This document shows positions 1 to 12,500 of a DNA stretch of 64,000 nucleotides, in pieces; the stretch's first letter is position 1, and each line of letters opens with the position of its first letter. The notes below the pieces were generated by a model. The model saw only the letters and a program-made list of their open reading frames with translations, ran no database searches and had not been told where the DNA came from. Location: contig JAQOTA010000070.1 of assembly GCA_029532415.1 (NCBI GenBank), forward strand, positions 124,001 to 188,000, in the 5' to 3' direction. The translations under genes and the position numbers were made by a program. The stretch comes from Marasmius tenuissimus (taxonomy: Eukaryota; Basidiomycota; Agaricomycetes; Agaricales; Marasmiaceae).

Positions 1-1066
1 TTCTGTCAATTAAGCTTTTCCCGCAGATAAAAATAGAGTTGGCCGTGCCCTTTGATGACGTGAGCGATTTGACAAGGAGATCGGGAGGAAAGTAACAGAG
101 GTCAAGGACGAAAAAGGGGAGAAGAGAACGAGGAGGAGAGAGAACGGAGAAAGGAGAGAACGAAGGGAGGGGGAGAGAGAACGAGGGGGGGAGAACGATG
201 ATATAAACAAGGGAACCTCGAGGAGAGAAACACAGGGAGAATGAGAAGAGCGTGAGATCTGAGTCCTATTGACCTTGCAGTTGGTCTTGTACCGATCCAG
301 AAGGAGGGAAGGAGGGAAGGTGAGAAGGCGGAACAAACTCGAGCTCGTTCCCGAAGGGACTGGTGATCGGTAAGCAACGCCATTATAGTATGGGCGAAGA
401 GACTCGATAGCAAAACAACAATGAGCAAGACGAAGCACGACGTGTGAGGGGACGAGAGACCATAGGACATAAAGCGTGATAGAAACAATATCAAAAGGAG
501 TATGAAGAGGTAAGACGAGGTAAGTGACGGGGAAGGGCCCGCTGAAAAACCTAAGGAAACGAAGGGTGACACGTTGAGTTATGAGAAGTCTTATGCACTT
601 GTAAGCAGCATGCCAGAATCGTGCTCTGCATTCAGTTTCAGTTAAAGATCAGAAGGATCTGAAGCTGCAGAAAAGTTACAGACCGAAATTTGAAGGTAGA
701 ACGCTAGTAGCGCAGCCTTTCAAGACGACGGGGGCTCAGGGCTTCCCACTTCCGTTCCTTCTCCTTGTAGGAACGTGGAAACGGGAAGACCTAAACGAGG
801 ATGACGGGAGAACAGAAGTACGGGAAAGGGGATGAGGAGAGAACGGGGATGAGGAGAACGGGGATGAGAAGAACGGGGATGAGAAGAACGGGGAACAGAA
901 ACCGAGGGGAGAGCGGGAAAGGAAAACGGAACTTCGGGGGAACGAAACGAGGAGAACGGAGTATAGAGAACGTGGGGAGAAGGGAACTATAAGAAGGGGA
1001 AGGAGGAAATCGGGGACATATACAAGGAGGACCATCGAGAAAACGGCGCAGCAGGGGACGAGGGCT
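1..1066. other. GA-rich spacer without recognisable gene
   Basis: Strongly purine-biased DNA made of degenerate GAGAACG / GGGGAGAACGA words. Both strands are open in several frames, but the translations are simple S/F/P/L-rich or R/G/E-rich composition with no domain, so I read them as composition artefacts. A short true minisatellite sits at about 836-895 (separate entry). Confidence 0.6.
836..895. repeat. 15-bp minisatellite (GAACGGGGATGAGAA type)
   Basis: About four tandem copies of a 15-bp unit reading GAACGGGGATGAGAA with single-base variants. The words GAGAACG and GGGGA in the unit recur across the first 5.5 kb, including inside an intron of the KDZ transposase gene. Confidence 0.8.
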
Positions 1067-1790
1067 TCAGACCCCGAAACTTAAGATCGTGAACCGTTCA
1101 ACCCCAACTGCTTTGGGCAGTTGATAAGGCATCTGTTCGCGGTAAAGGGGGGTGACATTCGCAAATGACACAAGTCCGACCATTCCTGGTCTTGATAGAC
1201 GGTCCGTATACCTTTGTCCGCTAACGAGAATGATTGATTCACTCCCTCTCGTATCCTCTAGTTGTTCTACAAAGTTTCGGTGGTCCGAGCCACCCGACCT
1301 TTTGAGTTTGTTGAACACCCGTTCAGCGCCCTCAAGTCGAACAACTTCTTCATATGATCGGATTCCTTTTCCGACGAACGCCATTAGCAAGGTCTCGTTC
1401 TCGTCGAGAACGTTGACACAGAAGACATGGGCCGCCAATGGTTAAGGTTCACTCGTAAACCGACCGAGGTGAACACTTGAAGTGAGCGGCGGTGATAGTG
1501 AGTGAACGAAACCGACAGGAAGACCCACAAGCCGCACGGTGCGCCATGAGCACATAGCTTCCCCTTAAGAGGACGTGTCGGTGGAACACCTTCGCAGATA
1601 GAGAGCCCGTCGTACTGAACGTCCACGCCGTGGATCTTTGCGGGAAAATCTTCGGGGCCAATAGGCGTTTTGGGAGATGCTGAAGATGCAGGCAAAGGAG
1701 TGTCGGGCATAGAAGAGCTCGAGTTTCATGCTTCTCCTTGTGACGAGGGGTTGGCGAGCTTTCTGCGGAAGCGGCTGACGATGACTGCCA
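1067..1790 (-). pseudogene. decayed gene fragment, copy 1 of a local duplicated unit
   Basis: The minus strand at 1067-1438 reads as an ordinary-looking 123-residue stretch (segments such as VNVLDENETLLMAF and GGSDHRNFVEQLED) without repeats or compositional bias, which looks like old coding sequence. The DNA at about 1160-1440 is clearly similar to 1990-2240 and to 3670-3895. The DNA at about 1525-1790 is similar to 3275-3510. In the other copies the frame is broken, so none is likely functional. I do not recognise the family. Border positions are approximate. Confidence 0.45.
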
Positions 1791-1959
1791 GCATCAGCGG
1801 CTTGTTTGAACGCCAATCAAGGACCAAGTGAACGGTGGGTGTGAACGACGGGCGAGAACGGGTGGGGAGAACAACGCAGACGAGAACGAGGGGTACAGGC
1901 GAACGATGTACGGTGAACCTCGATTTGCTCTGCTCGGGGTCGATAAGGCGCGGAACCGG

Positions 1960-2260
1960 CGGTGAGATTTCGCGAGTGTTAGAGGTTTGGTCGTTTTCTA
2001 CTCTCCCTCGTTAAAAGATCCGTGTACCTTTTCACGAACGTGAACGATTGGTTCACTACGAGGGAGGTCTGAAAGCGTTCCCACGTTGTTCTACGAAGCT
2101 TCAGTTTTCCCTGTCACCCAACCGTTGAGTTTGTTGAGTCCCGGAGCGTTGAACGACCTTCGTATGATCATCTTCCCCTTCTCAAATAGTGCTTGTTCTC
2201 GTCGAGAACGTTGATGCGGAGGAGGGACTGTCAGTGATTCGGGTTCACTCCACTACTCGA
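1960..2260 (-). pseudogene. decayed gene fragment, copy 2
   Basis: Diverged copy of the 1160-1440 segment. Shared landmarks include the CCACCCGACC/GTTGAGTTTGTTGA stretch and the TTCTCGTCGAGAACGTTGA stretch. No long open frame remains. Confidence 0.4.
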
Positions 2261-2479
2261 CTTTAAGTTTGAAGTGCAGATGGGGAACCGCACGAGCCGA
2301 TTGAGTAGCCCGTGAACGGTCCTCGCTGACAAAGGGGGCCAAAGACGTAAAGACACGGACATCACCGTTCCAGTTGTGGAGATGGTGTTCAGTTTCATAC
2401 GGTTGTTCAGTTACGCCAGAACGCGAGTGAACGAGCTAGAGTGAATGAGCTGCGCTGAACAACAATGGGGTGAACACCT

Positions 2480-2745
2480 GGGTCAAGCAGCAGTGAGAGC
2501 GAGTGAGCGATACCGACAGGGAGCGAGCAAGATTCTAAAGCGAGAGGTGAGCGAGAAATATAGTCATGGCGAACAGGAGCCTACAGTATGTCTCGACATC
2601 CCACGAGTGTCCTTGAATCCCTCGGAGTGTATCGTTGGATCGACAGATATTGGACGATTCTTCACACCAGAATTTGGAATTCAATACTGGTAGACATAGC
2701 TGGGAGCGATCACTTACCGGTAGTGAGGGGAAAGCTTGTTCTCCG
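2480..2745. repeat. diverged copy of the KDZ 3' flank
   Basis: About 2580-2745 matches about 4490-4650, which is the last bases and immediate 3' flank of the KDZ transposase gene. Both contain CGAGTGTCCTTGAA, GGAGTGTATCGTTGGATC and GAGCGATC-CTTACCGGT. An older KDZ copy, or a duplicated 3' end, was therefore once here. Confidence 0.55.
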
Positions 2746-3204
2746 ATTGGTAGTGCTTACTGTGAGAACGCATGAGTTCTTGTTCCTTCTCCATCCCCTT
2801 GAAGATAGACGAGAACGAGAACGAGGAAGGTGAACGCAAATGGGGACAAAGACAGGACGGAGTGAGAAGGGAGAATCGAAAATGAGAGATCATAACTGCG
2901 AGAAGGGGGGACGAGAAGAGTGGGGAGCAGAAAATGAAGAGAACCACCGAGAAAACGATATATCAGAAACCTTCAGGCCACAAGGTCCAAATATTTGACT
3001 GCTGTTTCTCCCAACGCTAACACGGGGAGAATCGTGTGATAGACAACCAACCGAACGATGGACAATCACCCCGTATTCATATATGAGTGAGTCGCGTGGA
3101 CGAAAAGAGGAGACATATAGTCGTTCGGTGAAATGAGAGTATGGGGTATAGATAGCGAAAGAAAGTCCGTTTGAGCACGGTACAGTGATATGGAAGAGCC
3201 ACTC

Positions 3205-3900
3205 AATGCTTCGAGTTCGGGAAGAGGGAATGAGAATTGAAAAGGATGAACGATAAGACCCAATGTAACCAGCCGCACGGTGTGAGGATGAGCAAACATC
3301 TTCCCCTTGAGAGAATGTGTCGGCGGAACATCTTCGCGGATAGAGAAGCCGTCGTAGTGAACGTCCACACCGTGGATCTTCGCAGAAAACATCTTCGGGG
3401 CCAATAGGCGTTTTGAGAGATGCTGACGATGCAGGTGAAGGAGTGTCGGGCATAGAAGAGCTCGAGTTCATGCTTCTCCTTGTGACGTGGGGGTTGGCGA
3501 GCTATCTGCGGAAGTGGGAGCGGCGTTGGGGAGAGAACGACACAGACGAGAACGAACGAGAACGAGGGGTACAGGTGAACGAACTGCAGTGAACCTCGAT
3601 TAACTCTGTTCGAGGCGGTCGATAAGACGCGGAAATCGCAGTGAAGGGGGTGAGGTTTCGCAAGGATAAGGTTTGGTCGTTCCCTGCTCTCCCTTGTTGG
3701 ATGGTCCGTGCACCTTTTTACGAAAGTGAACGATTGATTCACTACGAGGGAGGACCGAAACGTTCCCAAATTGAGCTTCAGTCGTCCCAGCCACCCGACC
3801 GTTGAGTTTGTTGAGCCCCGTAATGTTGAACGACTTTTTCGTATGATCACATTCCCCTTCCCTTATAGTTCTTGTTCTCATCGAGAAGGCTGATGCGGGG
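3205..3900 (-). pseudogene. decayed gene fragment, copy 3
   Basis: Contains the counterparts of 1525-1790 (at about 3275-3510, roughly 85% alike by eye over 250 bases) and of 1160-1440 (at about 3670-3895). The minus-strand reading at 3600-3881 keeps only short shared peptides. The ordering of blocks shows a duplicated unit of about 1.7-1.9 kb. Confidence 0.45.
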
Positions 3901-4100
3901 AGAAAGGGACTGTCAGTGGTTCGGTTTCACTGCACGAATCGACTTCGAATTTGAAGTGCAGGTGGGGAACCACACGAGCCGACGGCGCACGACGTAATCA
4001 GACCTGACTCAAAGTCAACTGGGGGCGACGCCAGGAGAAATGAAAGAAGACGCACCTGGTGCCTTTGTAGGTCCCTATTACAGCTCGCACAGGCGGCCAG

Positions 4101-4182
4101 ACGTCTGTTGGCTTCGTTGAGGATGGGTTCCTCAACTACTGATCCCTTGGGCCACGAAGAGGCCAGACGTCATCCAAGGGGT
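4101..4182 (+). repeat. hairpin-bearing interspersed repeat, copy A
   Basis: Starts ACGTCTGTTGGCTTCG and ends in a hairpin whose arms are CCCTTGG and CCAAGGG around GGCCACGAAGAGGCCAGACG. Copies B (9337-9415, same strand) and C (21096-21175, opposite strand) share both the GTCTGTTGGCTTC word and the hairpin. Copy A lies about 450 bp past the stop of the KDZ gene. Confidence 0.8.
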
Positions 4183-4312
4183 GAGAGTGTAGTCTGATCG
4201 ATTTCCAAGGCAAGGGTAAGCTACAAACTGACTTTGAGCGAGATGATTACAAGAGTGAACTACAAACTGACTACAAGTGAAATGATTACAAGGCAATACT
4301 ACGAGTCAACAA

Positions 4313-4386
4313 AATAGAGTAACAAGGTGCGAGAGAACAAGGTACAAGAGAACAAGGTACGGGAGAACAAGGTACGAGAGAACATC
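4313..4386. repeat. short minisatellite, ~15 bp unit
   Basis: About four copies of GAGAGAACAAGGTAC-type units, lying between the hairpin repeat A and the KDZ gene. Confidence 0.7.
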
Positions 4387-4631
4387 ATTGGGGTGAACGT
4401 TGTGAGCAGCAGTGAGAAGGAGCGAACGTGACTGAGAGGGAGTGAACAGGATTCTGATGCGAGAAATCAGCGAGAAATATGACCACGGCGAAGGGGAACC
4501 CACAATATGTCTCAACACCCTCGCGAGTGTCCTTGAAGCCCTTGGAGTGTATCGTTGGATCAACAAACGCTGGACGATTTTTCAAACTGAAAATGGAATC
4601 AGATAAGGAAGGTATGGCGAGGAGCGATCCC

Positions 4632-7600
4632 TTACCGGTCGCGAGGGAAAAGTTTATTCTCCTTGACGCGCCATTCTTTGACTTGATCTGCCAGAGTTTT
4701 GCCTTCCGGAATATTGACGAACTCTTCCATTCCACACAGTTCAAGTTTGTACTGACAGTCAGCACGAAGGGCGTCATACATCGCTGCTTTCTCCTTTGCG
4801 TAGGCTGCCTTCCCTGGTGAGTCGGAATTGGAAGCGGCTTCCTCCCAGAGCGTCGACTTTTTTGCGAAGAAACGAATGGCTCGATGAAAACAAGCGTGCT
4901 TGAACTCCAATTCCTCCTGAACACGTTCGTATTCAGCATCTGTTCGATGGAATTGGAGTTTGTCCTCTGTGAACAGCATTGGTGAATTGTGACAAGACAT
5001 CCGCGACAGCCGCTCACCTTTTTCACTCCATTTTTGCACATCGGTTGTGTTCATTTCCGCCATTTTGCCACGGGTCCATATCCATCCGTCCGCTCTCTGC
5101 TCCTGAAGATCAATTTCGGTCTCCTCTAGCTCTTGGAAAGGCTGCTTTTGAGGAGAATCTGTGAGCGAGTCACCCTTGACAGCTGGGTGGTTTGTAGCTT
5201 GACCACCGGTATCACCGCTGTGCGAAGACGTGGCTGGTTTAGCAACTGGTTTGCCTGAACCTGAACCCGATTTCTTGGATTGATCTGCGCGTTCGTTAGC
5301 ATGGCGAGGGAAAAAATCACATAGATGGTTTTCCCTACTTGGATTCCTGGATCGTGCGACTGACATCCTGGTGCCTGCATGGGTCAGGTGTGAGCGTCTC
5401 GGAAATGACAGGAGAACGAAAGAGGGAACGACACAAGGGAACAATACGAGAAAACGAGGCGAGGGGAGAACAAAACAAGTGAACGAGACGAGGGGAGAAC
5501 AAAACAAGTGAACGAGGCAAGGGAACAACAATGCGGGGAACCAAGAGGGTAAATGGCGAGTGAGAGGGGAGCGACGTGAGGAAACTATGTGGGGAACGAA
5601 AAGTAAACTGACGAAGCGGACATACCGTACAACCTGGGCCCGTCATTAGTCGGCTCATCCGAATCTCGGGACTCCACTTGCTCCGACCGTTTGCTCGCCG
5701 CCTGCGAGTTTCCAACACCAACCTTCCCCCACAGCGCGCCCTCCTCAATATGGGATGCCCCCGGGATGCGCCTTGCTTCCGTCGATTTTCGATATGTATC
5801 CTCAGTCTTCAGTTGCGGCCACTCCTCCACATCCAGCGCACCCAATTGATCAAGCATCCCGCGCAGAAAGCGGTAATCGAGCAGAAACTTTTCTCGGTCG
5901 TGCTGGAGATCAACAATCTGAGCCAGAGCACGAGTGTTGTGATCTACGCCAGAGCCGGTTTTATTTTTGCGATCGAAGGCCTGGGTCAGCCTCTTCACTG
6001 AAGTCTGCAAGGCACGAATGATGTCGTATAGTTTGCCTTGAATGAGTTTTGCCTGCTCCGTAGCGAGTTTTGTGAGCCCGTAGTCCAACCGCTGTTGTGG
6101 AGTGAAGTCCACTGGTGTCCAAAGTAATTGGTTTTCGGGATGGCATGGAGGGCTGTTCCGGTAATGTGAGGCGGCGTCGGGTGTCATCAAGTCCACCTGC
6201 GTCTTCCGAAAGCTGGTTATACGAGCTTCACACTTCGTTCGTCGTATCCTGATCTCTTTCTCCACAGCCGGGTCGGGGACCTTCGATTTGTCATGTTTGT
6301 CGACGAGTCTTCTTAGGTGCTCCCTTAAGATCGATCGTCAGTTGCCGTCGAACGTGGTAGGTCAAGATCACGTACTGGATAAAAGCAATTGCCAAACCCT
6401 CATCCAGGTATGTGGCCGCCACGCCCAGCATCTGCCGACCGGATGGGGTCTCGAAATCTTCCCGTGATGCCTTCATTGCGTCCACTATGGATTTGAGGGT
6501 CGGTGCTACGTGAAGGGCTAAGTCCTTCCATGGCATCGGGTAATACAGCGTGATCCGAACCTTTGTCATTTTCATCATGCATGTAAACGGACTTAACGGA
6601 TCGCTTTCTCTTGGGATCGACCTTGGGTGACCTATCGGCAGCGTTCCATTCAAGTGCCTTCTCCGGATGAAGAAGCCAGAGCCCTATGAGAGAGTCCCGT
6701 TTTTTGGAGTACTGGGAACGAAGACTCAGAATCTCATTATAAAGCAGTAATGCTGTGAACGTTGTTGTCAGCTGTGGTACGCGATCAGGGGGAGTGAATC
6801 CCAGCGTGTGGAAGTGAACGGCAGAAAAGGAACACGGGAGAGAGTGAACAGCGGAAGAGAGCGATGTATTGGGAACAGACCAATGAACACGGAACATGAA
6901 GTAAACGCGGCAAAAGGAGACAACTGAACTCACCCAAACCGACAGTTTTCCTCCAGTTCCAGTCTCCGAATACGAGAATAAGGACATCCTCTCGTAAGCC
7001 CAAGTTCATCTGGCGGGTAGAGGCCCCCCAACGATTGATCGTATCCCATGGCTGTTCCGCCGTTTCTCCTTTGAAAAGGCCTACACCCGACTTGTAAACG
7101 TACAAGTAAAGCGGCTCGCAGCTGGCGATATGATTACGGCAGTGACAGACAGGTATGACCCAAAGCATCTGCCCGGCCAGGTAAACGTACTCTGGGTGCG
7201 TTTCTATCCACCTGTCGATGATATACTTGCAGTAGCTACACATAGCATCGTAACTGACGACGAACGGCCCGCTTTGCTCCTCCCCATTTGGAGAGGCTGT
7301 CTGCGCGACTGCTCGAGCCAGGCAGTCGTCAACGCAGACCCACCTTGAAGAGGCCCAATCAGCGAGGATTGCGGGAAATTGGAAGTGAACGTTGCTTACC
7401 TCTCAGCGCATTTCAGGTTCGCGGAAGTCCTGATAAAAACGTGGCAACACTGGCAGTTGACAATACCGCTAATGTCCATGTTTTTGAACTTCACCTTGTT
7501 CTGTTTACTGATCGTGTTCAGGTGCCCACAAACTGATTTCTTCAATGCAGATTGAGTGATCCATGTCCGATGAGAGGGAGAACGTACACACCTCAGTGGA

Positions 7601-9336
7601 AGTTGGCTCCTTAAAACCGCAATGTTCGTTATACACGCTTGCGATGGGGAAATACGATCGCCCGGAATATATGGATACGTCATTGGGATCTAGGTTTTTC
7701 TTTGCGTAGTGGTTGGCATGATAGTTGCCGTCCAGTGTGAGTCGTGTCATATGCAGGTGCCTTGACCACTGTTAGATAGATTCATAGCGAAGGCAAGGAA
7801 TGAGACGAACATCAGGTCTGGTGGTGTTTTCTCCCAGCCCTCTTCCGTATTCACCCCGGGGTGTGGACAAGACGGGCATTCTACAATCAAGTCATTCGCA
7901 GGTCGTTGCGAAAGCTTGAGATACTTCCACAACTCATGGTGGACACCAGCCCGCCGCTCGTCCTGAAGAAAATCCCACACACGTGTCGCATTCATGAATT
8001 GCTTATACAAATCCTAGAATATCCTTGAGATGAGCAACTATCGAAACTGACTAGAAACGGCATACCGGAACGTCGCCCGTGAATACATTGTTAGACATCC
8101 TGCGCAGAGTCTTGATGTAATCGAAAGGATTGACCGTCGTCTGTACGCGCAAAAGGTGGAACTGGTGCATAAGTCGGAACGTAAAACAGGACTGCGGTTT
8201 GAGCACCGTGGATGGGAGGAGGTCATTCATGTATAGTTGCGTCCATTTATCTCGGTGGCCTCCTTGTTCGCAATCGCAATAGATGACACGGGTTGAGTGA
8301 ACGCCATTGAAATCCGTGACAATGAGGGAATGAGAGGCTTTGGCCTTGGGACAAACATTTCCGTCATGATTGAGAGAGGGAGACGACACTGTGGGGAGCT
8401 CTAGTGCAGAGATATCGTACTTCACGAAAAAACCATCCTCGCACCAAACGTGTGCCCAGTGTAAAGGATTGTGTTTGTGTGCAGCTATCCAGCACCGCTC
8501 GCATAACAATGGTAAGCTGAGGCACTCATAGCATCGCACTTTACGAGTGGCCCCCCCACACGAACATGTCTTGATGACATCGTCGTGAGCTTCGCGTTTG
8601 AATGATAACCGTACGGCTTGGTCCATTTTCTCTTCCCAATCACCCAACAACTGGAGTCGCTATGAAGAACCGCTGAGAAAGAACGCAGCGCAAGGTGTGA
8701 GGAAACTCACGCGTGTCTTCTCTTCCTGAACTAGCTTTTCTACAGGTATTCTTTCCCTATTCTCTGCCTTTGCGTCGTCACCTTTCTCGATGTCCTTCAT
8801 CTCAACATCTTCGATTCCTTTTTGCGATTTCTCAGGAGCGGGCAATCGCTGAATCTCCTGACGCGAAGGCCCTGGATTTGGTTGTGGTTCGCTCGATGAG
8901 ATTGGTATGACCACCCTGCTCGTCCCTCGTTCGTCGATGAATTCCTGAACGCGTAAACGCTTCGGAGGTGGAGTGGCTACGTGGACGCTGTCGTTGAAGG
9001 CCGCTCGCTTCTCCTTGTTGAGTTGCTTTCGATACATGGAGTACGGGCTGGAGATCAGTGAGTAAAGAACCGTCAAAACGGCGTGAAGGAGAGTGAGGGG
9101 GCTTGGAGAGACAACTCACCTGGAGGCCACAACTATATTGACGGGAATTCCGGAGAAATTGTCCAAATGAAGACCATGGATCGCGACTGTTTCTGGGCGG
9201 CTTTCACGCTGGAATGCAGTGGAGATTGTGAACTGAATAGAAAAAAAAATCAGTTGGAGTGACGGCAATTGAGCTGGTTCAACTTACCAAATTGGGCGCT
9301 AGGAACCATTCCCCGGCTATTGGTCCAATGTTGAAG
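4632..9336 (-). CDS. KDZ-superfamily (Kyakuja-Dileera-Zisupton) transposase, intron-rich, probably frameshifted
   Basis: DNA transposase read right to left. A lysine/serine-rich N-terminal part (about 9076-8711) is followed by a CxC2-like cysteine cluster domain (8638-8072; CSCGGATRKVRCYECLSLPL, CERCW, CDCEQGGHRDKW). Next come CPSCPHPGVN (about 7870), LTLDGNYHANHYAKKNLDPND (about 7740-7680), SYDAMCSYCKYIIDRW, HCRNHIASCEPLYLY and FGDWNWRKT (about 7240-6955), then a helical C-terminal region to 4632. These are family hallmarks; LTLDGN and SYDAM carry likely catalytic Asp residues. I could place small GT-AG introns at about 9230-9285, 9055-9118, 8660-8710, 8020-8070, 7345-7404, 6573-6617 and 5383-5621; the last is swollen by a 33-bp GA-rich minisatellite. 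At 6322-6324 an extra base in a CCC run breaks the frame exactly where family order continues, so this copy may be inactive. The start is uncertain: the most upstream exon abuts repeat copy B and has no ATG. Confidence 0.85.
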
Positions 9337-9415
9337 ATGTCCTGTTCGCTTCACCGTTTTAGGAACGGTTACTAGTCCCCCTGGCCACGGAGAGGCCGGA
9401 CATCATTCAGGAGGG
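9337..9415 (+). repeat. hairpin-bearing interspersed repeat, copy B
   Basis: Same structure as copy A: GATGTCCTGTTCGCTTC, then ACTAGT and a hairpin with CCTGG / TCAGG arms around GGCCACGGAGAGGCCGGAC. It begins about 150 bp past the stop codon of the Spt5-like gene and touches the first recognisable KDZ exon. Confidence 0.75.
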
Positions 9416-9561
9416 TCGAGGGGGGCCACGGCAGGGCGAATTCATTCCTAAATTTCAGATCAGATGTTACCAGTGTGATACATAACTCATGCTACGGATA
9501 CAAGAATAGTACTCAAGAATAGTAAGAATTAGTAGTAAAGGGCGTCATCGCAGGGAAGAAA

Positions 9562-12500
9562 TCAACGTAAGGGGCGGACTGGGACCATGCGCCTATTACT
9601 GGCCAGTGCCGCCCGGCGAGTCAGCTTCATGTACTCATCAGCTTCTTTTCTCCTCTTCCTAGACTCGTAAACTCTCGCCAACATCGTCTTGGGGTCTAGC
9701 TCAAGTCTTTCCGGAGTCATGTTTTCAACAGCGGTGGGGCTAGTCCTCGTGATAACAACAACAACGATCCAATGATTATCGTCCGACTTTGAGTCCCGGT
9801 AGAAGTTGGATACCCGCCGAACGAGCTTGCCGATGTGCTGAGGTTCGCCGCCTACAACAACCATGAGATTCTTCTCGGTACTGGGCTTGATCCGATCCTG
9901 AGCGTGATCGATAGTGGTGAGATCCCGAACAATTTTAGGCCTCGTATCATCGGGACCCTTCCTGTAAACGATAACCCCAGAGTCTCCTTGGACGATGTCG
10001 AGATAGATGTCGCTGCCGTTGACGGATGCTTGGATCTTGAGACCGGCGAGACTGGGGTGCACGATCCAGTGAGCTGGTCCGGCAGCAGCAGCTTCCTCTT
10101 CCTCCGCTTCTTTGAATGCCTGCAAACAGAATGCTTCCAACTCTGCCGCTGCAATCTGTTCCCGAGGATCGAGGGGCTCTTCATCGGGAACGGGGTCTAC
10201 TGTTTCGGCCGTGTTCGCAAGAGGGGATTGAGGACTCGGGACGGTGGGGTCTGGCCCAAAGGTGCCGACGGGTAAGGTGACGGATGCGTAGGGGTCCCAG
10301 TGAGTTTCCAAGGTGCTATCACGCGACATGATTTCCATTTCCGATCTTGACCATTGGGGAGTGCCGGGCGGCTCCAAGCGATCCAACTCCTCTACTATGT
10401 CTGGGAGGTGTTTAAGGTCCGGCTGAAAGTCGTAAAAGGAACCAGATCGGACAGGGTAAGCTTTGTTGAGAAACCTGCCGGTCTTCACATCGCGGACATG
10501 CTGGTAGTCAAGAACCACGAGCCCTGTGTCCACAGCCACATGAGTCTCGAGTTCGACACTCAGCCTGATTCCCTGGCGTTTCGCAACAGTCTTTCCCGGC
10601 ACATGACGGTCCCTCTGGGTCTCTGTCCCATAGTAAACATCCACACGACGAACGTACCCAAGATAGCCCTTGGCCCGACCCTTGGTGATCGCGACCCGAG
10701 TGCCCAGCCACGGTTCACGGCTGGCGAGCATGGAGGTTGTGGTCCCGTAAACTCGTGATTGCGTCTCAGTCAAGGGTTGAAGGTCTTTGAGACGTTGGGC
10801 GCCACTAAAGGTAAAGGGAATTAGAATCAGGAACGTGAAGAGTTGAAGTGTTTAACACATACCTCGTGGTCAGAATATGATCATGATTAACGAGAACGAA
10901 TTTTTGCACAACTTCCGCCCACAAACCAATCATCAATCTTCTACCAAGGTTCCCTTCAACTCTTTCCACCATTTCAACGCGACCGATGACTCCGCAGTAA
11001 GGTCCTCTCGTTACCCGTATCTCAGTACCAACCCAAGGCACTGGAACAAGCTCCCTTTTCTCGCCAAAAATGTCAAGTCGGGCGTCTCTTTCCATCGGCG
11101 TCGGGATGCGCTTCGCTGCGTTGACGTGGCATACAGAGAGTACGCGCTCTTCGGGCAGCACTACGGAAATAGTGTTCCCATGTCTAACGAGGACGCGGCC
11201 GTATCGACCTCGGTGGCGACCAGTCATCAAGAGAACCCAATCATCTTTCTTGTGCGGCTTGAGGAGAGATCGGACTGGAACCGCGTATTCGCCCCTGTTG
11301 ATGGCCTCCTCCTCTTTTCGTCGTATCCTCTCCTTCTCTTCCCGCAACCGCTGTTCTTCCAGAGTCTCATCGGCTGGCCGAGGGTAGAGGACATAGGGAT
11401 TGTTGGTGGGTTTGGGTGCTAGCTGCACCCTGAGGTGCACGACAGCGAGTTGTTGGCGGTTACTTCTGGCGTTCACCTGAAGATACTTGAACGTGGCGTT
11501 CACTCCGGCCGAGATGACCTCTTCGCCCTCATCAAACGACCAGTTGGAGGGGTGGGGAAAGGGGGCAAGCTCAAGGTCAGGATGGTTGGTCTGCCTGAAT
11601 AGGTCCTCAAGCTTGGGAGGAATGGAGGTAGCGAGGAGGAGCTGTTCTCTGAAGTAATGTGCCCTCATGAGACCACTGCGGGTGAACTCCCCGCCTTTCC
11701 ATAATAGAATGTCCGTCCCTTGTTTTTCTGCCACGCCGGTGTGATCTTTGTCGTAGAAGAGGCCATGGGTAGAGAAAGGGTCGGTTTCATCAGTGAACGG
11801 TTGGATAACGTCCTGGGGTCCTGGCTTCACGCGTCCACCGGGAAACCGTGGGATGAGCAGGACCGTAAATCTATTGCGAGCGCACATTGAACTATCTTCT
11901 AGCCATTGAAGATCTGGTTCTAGCTCCGCTTCATGGCTGATAGCTTTGACCCATTTCCGTTGTTCTGCACGAAGCTGTTCCCACTCTCTTGCCTGATCAC
12001 GCCTCCGCTTCTCTGCTGGTCGGTACTTCAGTTTGTTGTTGGTAATCTCCTCCAGTTGTTCGTCCTCTCTGACATCTATCTCGTCTTTCTCCAATCCAAT
12101 CGCCAACCCCACATCACCGCGATACGGCCCGGAGCAAACTATCACCCATTCGTTGTCTCCAACGTACTCCCTGAGGCGAGTACTGACCGCGCGAGAATAA
12201 TGTTTCTTTTCCCTGCGAAGGTCATCACGGTGCACGCTTGGAAGGTTTGCACGGTCTGCATTCTTCCCAAGTGTGTGGGCGCGTTCCCAAGGATCTATCT
12301 TGTTCACTTGTGGAATGTCGAGGGTGTCTTTCGATGGGTAGGCGCGCATCTGAGGATAAACAGATGGTATGCAGGGCGCCCAGGAATAGAAACCTTGAGC
12401 GTCGCTTTCAGGTTCCGTCTCTTTCTGCTTTCCTTTGCGGATCTGGGACGGTGATCGCAAGGATGATATAGGCGGCGGCATGAGTTGCTGAGATAGCAAA

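Noticed and set aside
10..1035. Long minus-strand frames rich in S, F, P, L
   Set aside because: They arise from GA/CT-biased repeat DNA; no domains, no splice logic, and several frames are open at once.
4101..9415. Hairpin repeats A and B as terminal repeats of the KDZ element
   Set aside because: They are in direct, not inverted, orientation, no target duplication is seen, and copy C downstream of another gene fits a 3' module better. Kept as an open alternative only.
9835..12454. Plus-strand frames of 100-180 codons over the Spt5-like gene
   Set aside because: Antisense shadows of a minus-strand gene whose exons close exactly and encode four KOW motifs.
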